A program made the translations under genes and the position numbers. A stretch of DNA of 5,245 nt from the NCBI GenBank assembly GCA_002298075.1, contig DBLW01000024.1:2978-8222 (forward strand), written 5' to 3'. Shown here one piece after another: positions 4,638 to 5,245 of the stretch. Every line of letters begins with the position of its first letter. Position 1 is the first letter of the stretch. Below the pieces are notes generated by a model that saw only the letters and a program-made list of their open reading frames with translations, was not told where the DNA came from and did not search any database. The stretch comes from Bacteroidales bacterium UBA714 (lineage in GTDB: Bacteria; Bacteroidota; Bacteroidia; Bacteroidales; UBA932).

Positions 4638-5245
4638 ATGAAAATCAGCAGACTTCTTCTTGCATGCTTAGCGGCTGCAATTGTATCATCCTGTGCCACA
4701 TCCAAATACATAGCGCCTAGCACACAGACAATTACCGGTATCGCAGTCCTCTCACCGGCGTCGGTACAGGGCCATATAAACGCTTCCGGACAACTGGAGT
4801 ACAGTGACTCCGTATCCGCCGTTTCCGCAGAAATTCTCGCCAAGACGCTTCAGGCTGCAGTGCCGGGAGTGACCGGACATATAAATGCAGATTATCAAGG
4901 GGCCTTCGAAGGACTGGCCGGACCTATCAGGAGCCTGGCAGGACTCAATGCCAAATCTGCTCCATATGCAAAAATGCCCGACCAGCTTGACAGCCTTCTC
5001 CGCTCAGGAGGATACAGATATGGTTTGATTGCATTTTCGGAAGGTTTCACACGGGACAAAAGCAACTGGTCAAAAGGAGTCGCAAAAGGAACGGCAATAG
5101 CTGTCCTCACCACAGTCCTGACACTCGGAATGGTTTCCGTATATTCGTTTCCGCTCAAATTCAAATCCGACATATATGTAGCAATCTGGGATTCAGAGAC
5201 AAGCCAGATTGTCTTCTACAACAAATCCTTAAAAGAGGCGGACCC
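4638..5245 (+). CDS. Putative lipoprotein of unknown function (3' end off window)
   Basis: The first 202 codons are visible and open to the window edge. MKISRLLLACLAAAIVSSC is a lipoprotein signal peptide with the lipobox VSSC (Cys19). The mature part begins with a likely beta-strand region (TGIAVLSPASVQGHINASGQ). Near-identical pieces QGHINA (44-49) and TGHINA (79-84) hint at a repeated element. A strongly hydrophobic, Thr/Leu-rich segment (GTAIAVLTTVLTLGMVSVYS, 151-170) could be a transmembrane or buried helix. It is followed by DIYVAIWDSETSQIVFYNKS (178-197), which resembles the strand-rich C-terminal core of small periplasmic lipoproteins reporting on a cell component. I do not recognise the family. 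The ATG at 4638 is the only start giving a signal peptide. Base composition resembles that of the beta-helix gene rather than the abi gene. Confidence 0.8.
   Translation, partial: MKISRLLLACLAAAIVSSCATSKYIAPSTQTITGIAVLSPASVQGHINASGQLEYSDSVSAVSAEILAKTLQAAVPGVTGHINADYQGAFEGLAGPIRSLAGLNAKSAPYAKMPDQLDSLLRSGGYRYGLIAFSEGFTRDKSNWSKGVAKGTAIAVLTTVLTLGMVSVYSFPLKFKSDIYVAIWDSETSQIVFYNKSLKEAD

Overview
The window looks like Bacteroidota (Bacteroidales-type) chromosome. The promoters fit the Bacteroidetes TAnnTTTG -7 box (TACCTTTG, TATATTTG, TATCTTTG). There are no strong Shine-Dalgarno sites. The genes encode a TonB-dependent receptor with a Bacteroidetes-style plug and lipoproteins with short SSC/TGC lipoboxes.

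Left part (1-834, minus strand): the 5' end of a TonB-dependent outer-membrane receptor gene (189 codons visible, running off the left edge). It is preceded by a complete regulatory leader that reads right to left: a -7 box, an FMN riboswitch (RFN element), an 11-bp intrinsic terminator hairpin with a U6 tract, then the ATG three bases after the U tract. This predicts a flavin-repressed outer-membrane importer, possibly for riboflavin or another flavin. Divergent from it on the plus strand is a lipoprotein with a right-handed beta-helix of the GH28/polygalacturonase type (1147-2502), whose catalytic motifs are only partly canonical.

Middle (2503-2925): a good promoter at 2621-2651, a leader of about 140 nt, a type II tRNA-Leu with anticodon CAA and encoded CCA (2800-2886), and a textbook intrinsic terminator. 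Just beyond lies a perfect tandem duplication of an 11-mer (2931-2952).

Right-middle (about 3000-4540) is an AT-richer accessory patch. It holds, all on the minus strand, an Abi_2/AbiD-AbiF family HEPN protein with an R-x4-H motif (294 aa). Immediately downstream is a small structured RNA gene with its own TACCTTTG promoter, two hairpins sharing the same 7-nt loop (CUUCGUC in the RNA), and a terminator. I read this pair as an AbiF-type toxin or abortive-infection module with an RNA partner, the class proposed to be related to the ancestor of Cas13. Short segments of the RNA recur in the leader/promoter of the abi gene, suggesting shared recognition or duplication. Upstream of abi lie the frameshifted and internally deleted remains of an AlbA_2/RecG-like ATP-binding regulator gene (4196 to about 4518).

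Right edge (4638-5245, plus strand): the N-terminal 202 residues of an unrecognised lipoprotein with a hydrophobic segment, cut by the window end.

The two most interesting points are the AbiF plus structured RNA locus next to tRNA-Leu, and the FMN-riboswitch-controlled TonB receptor.
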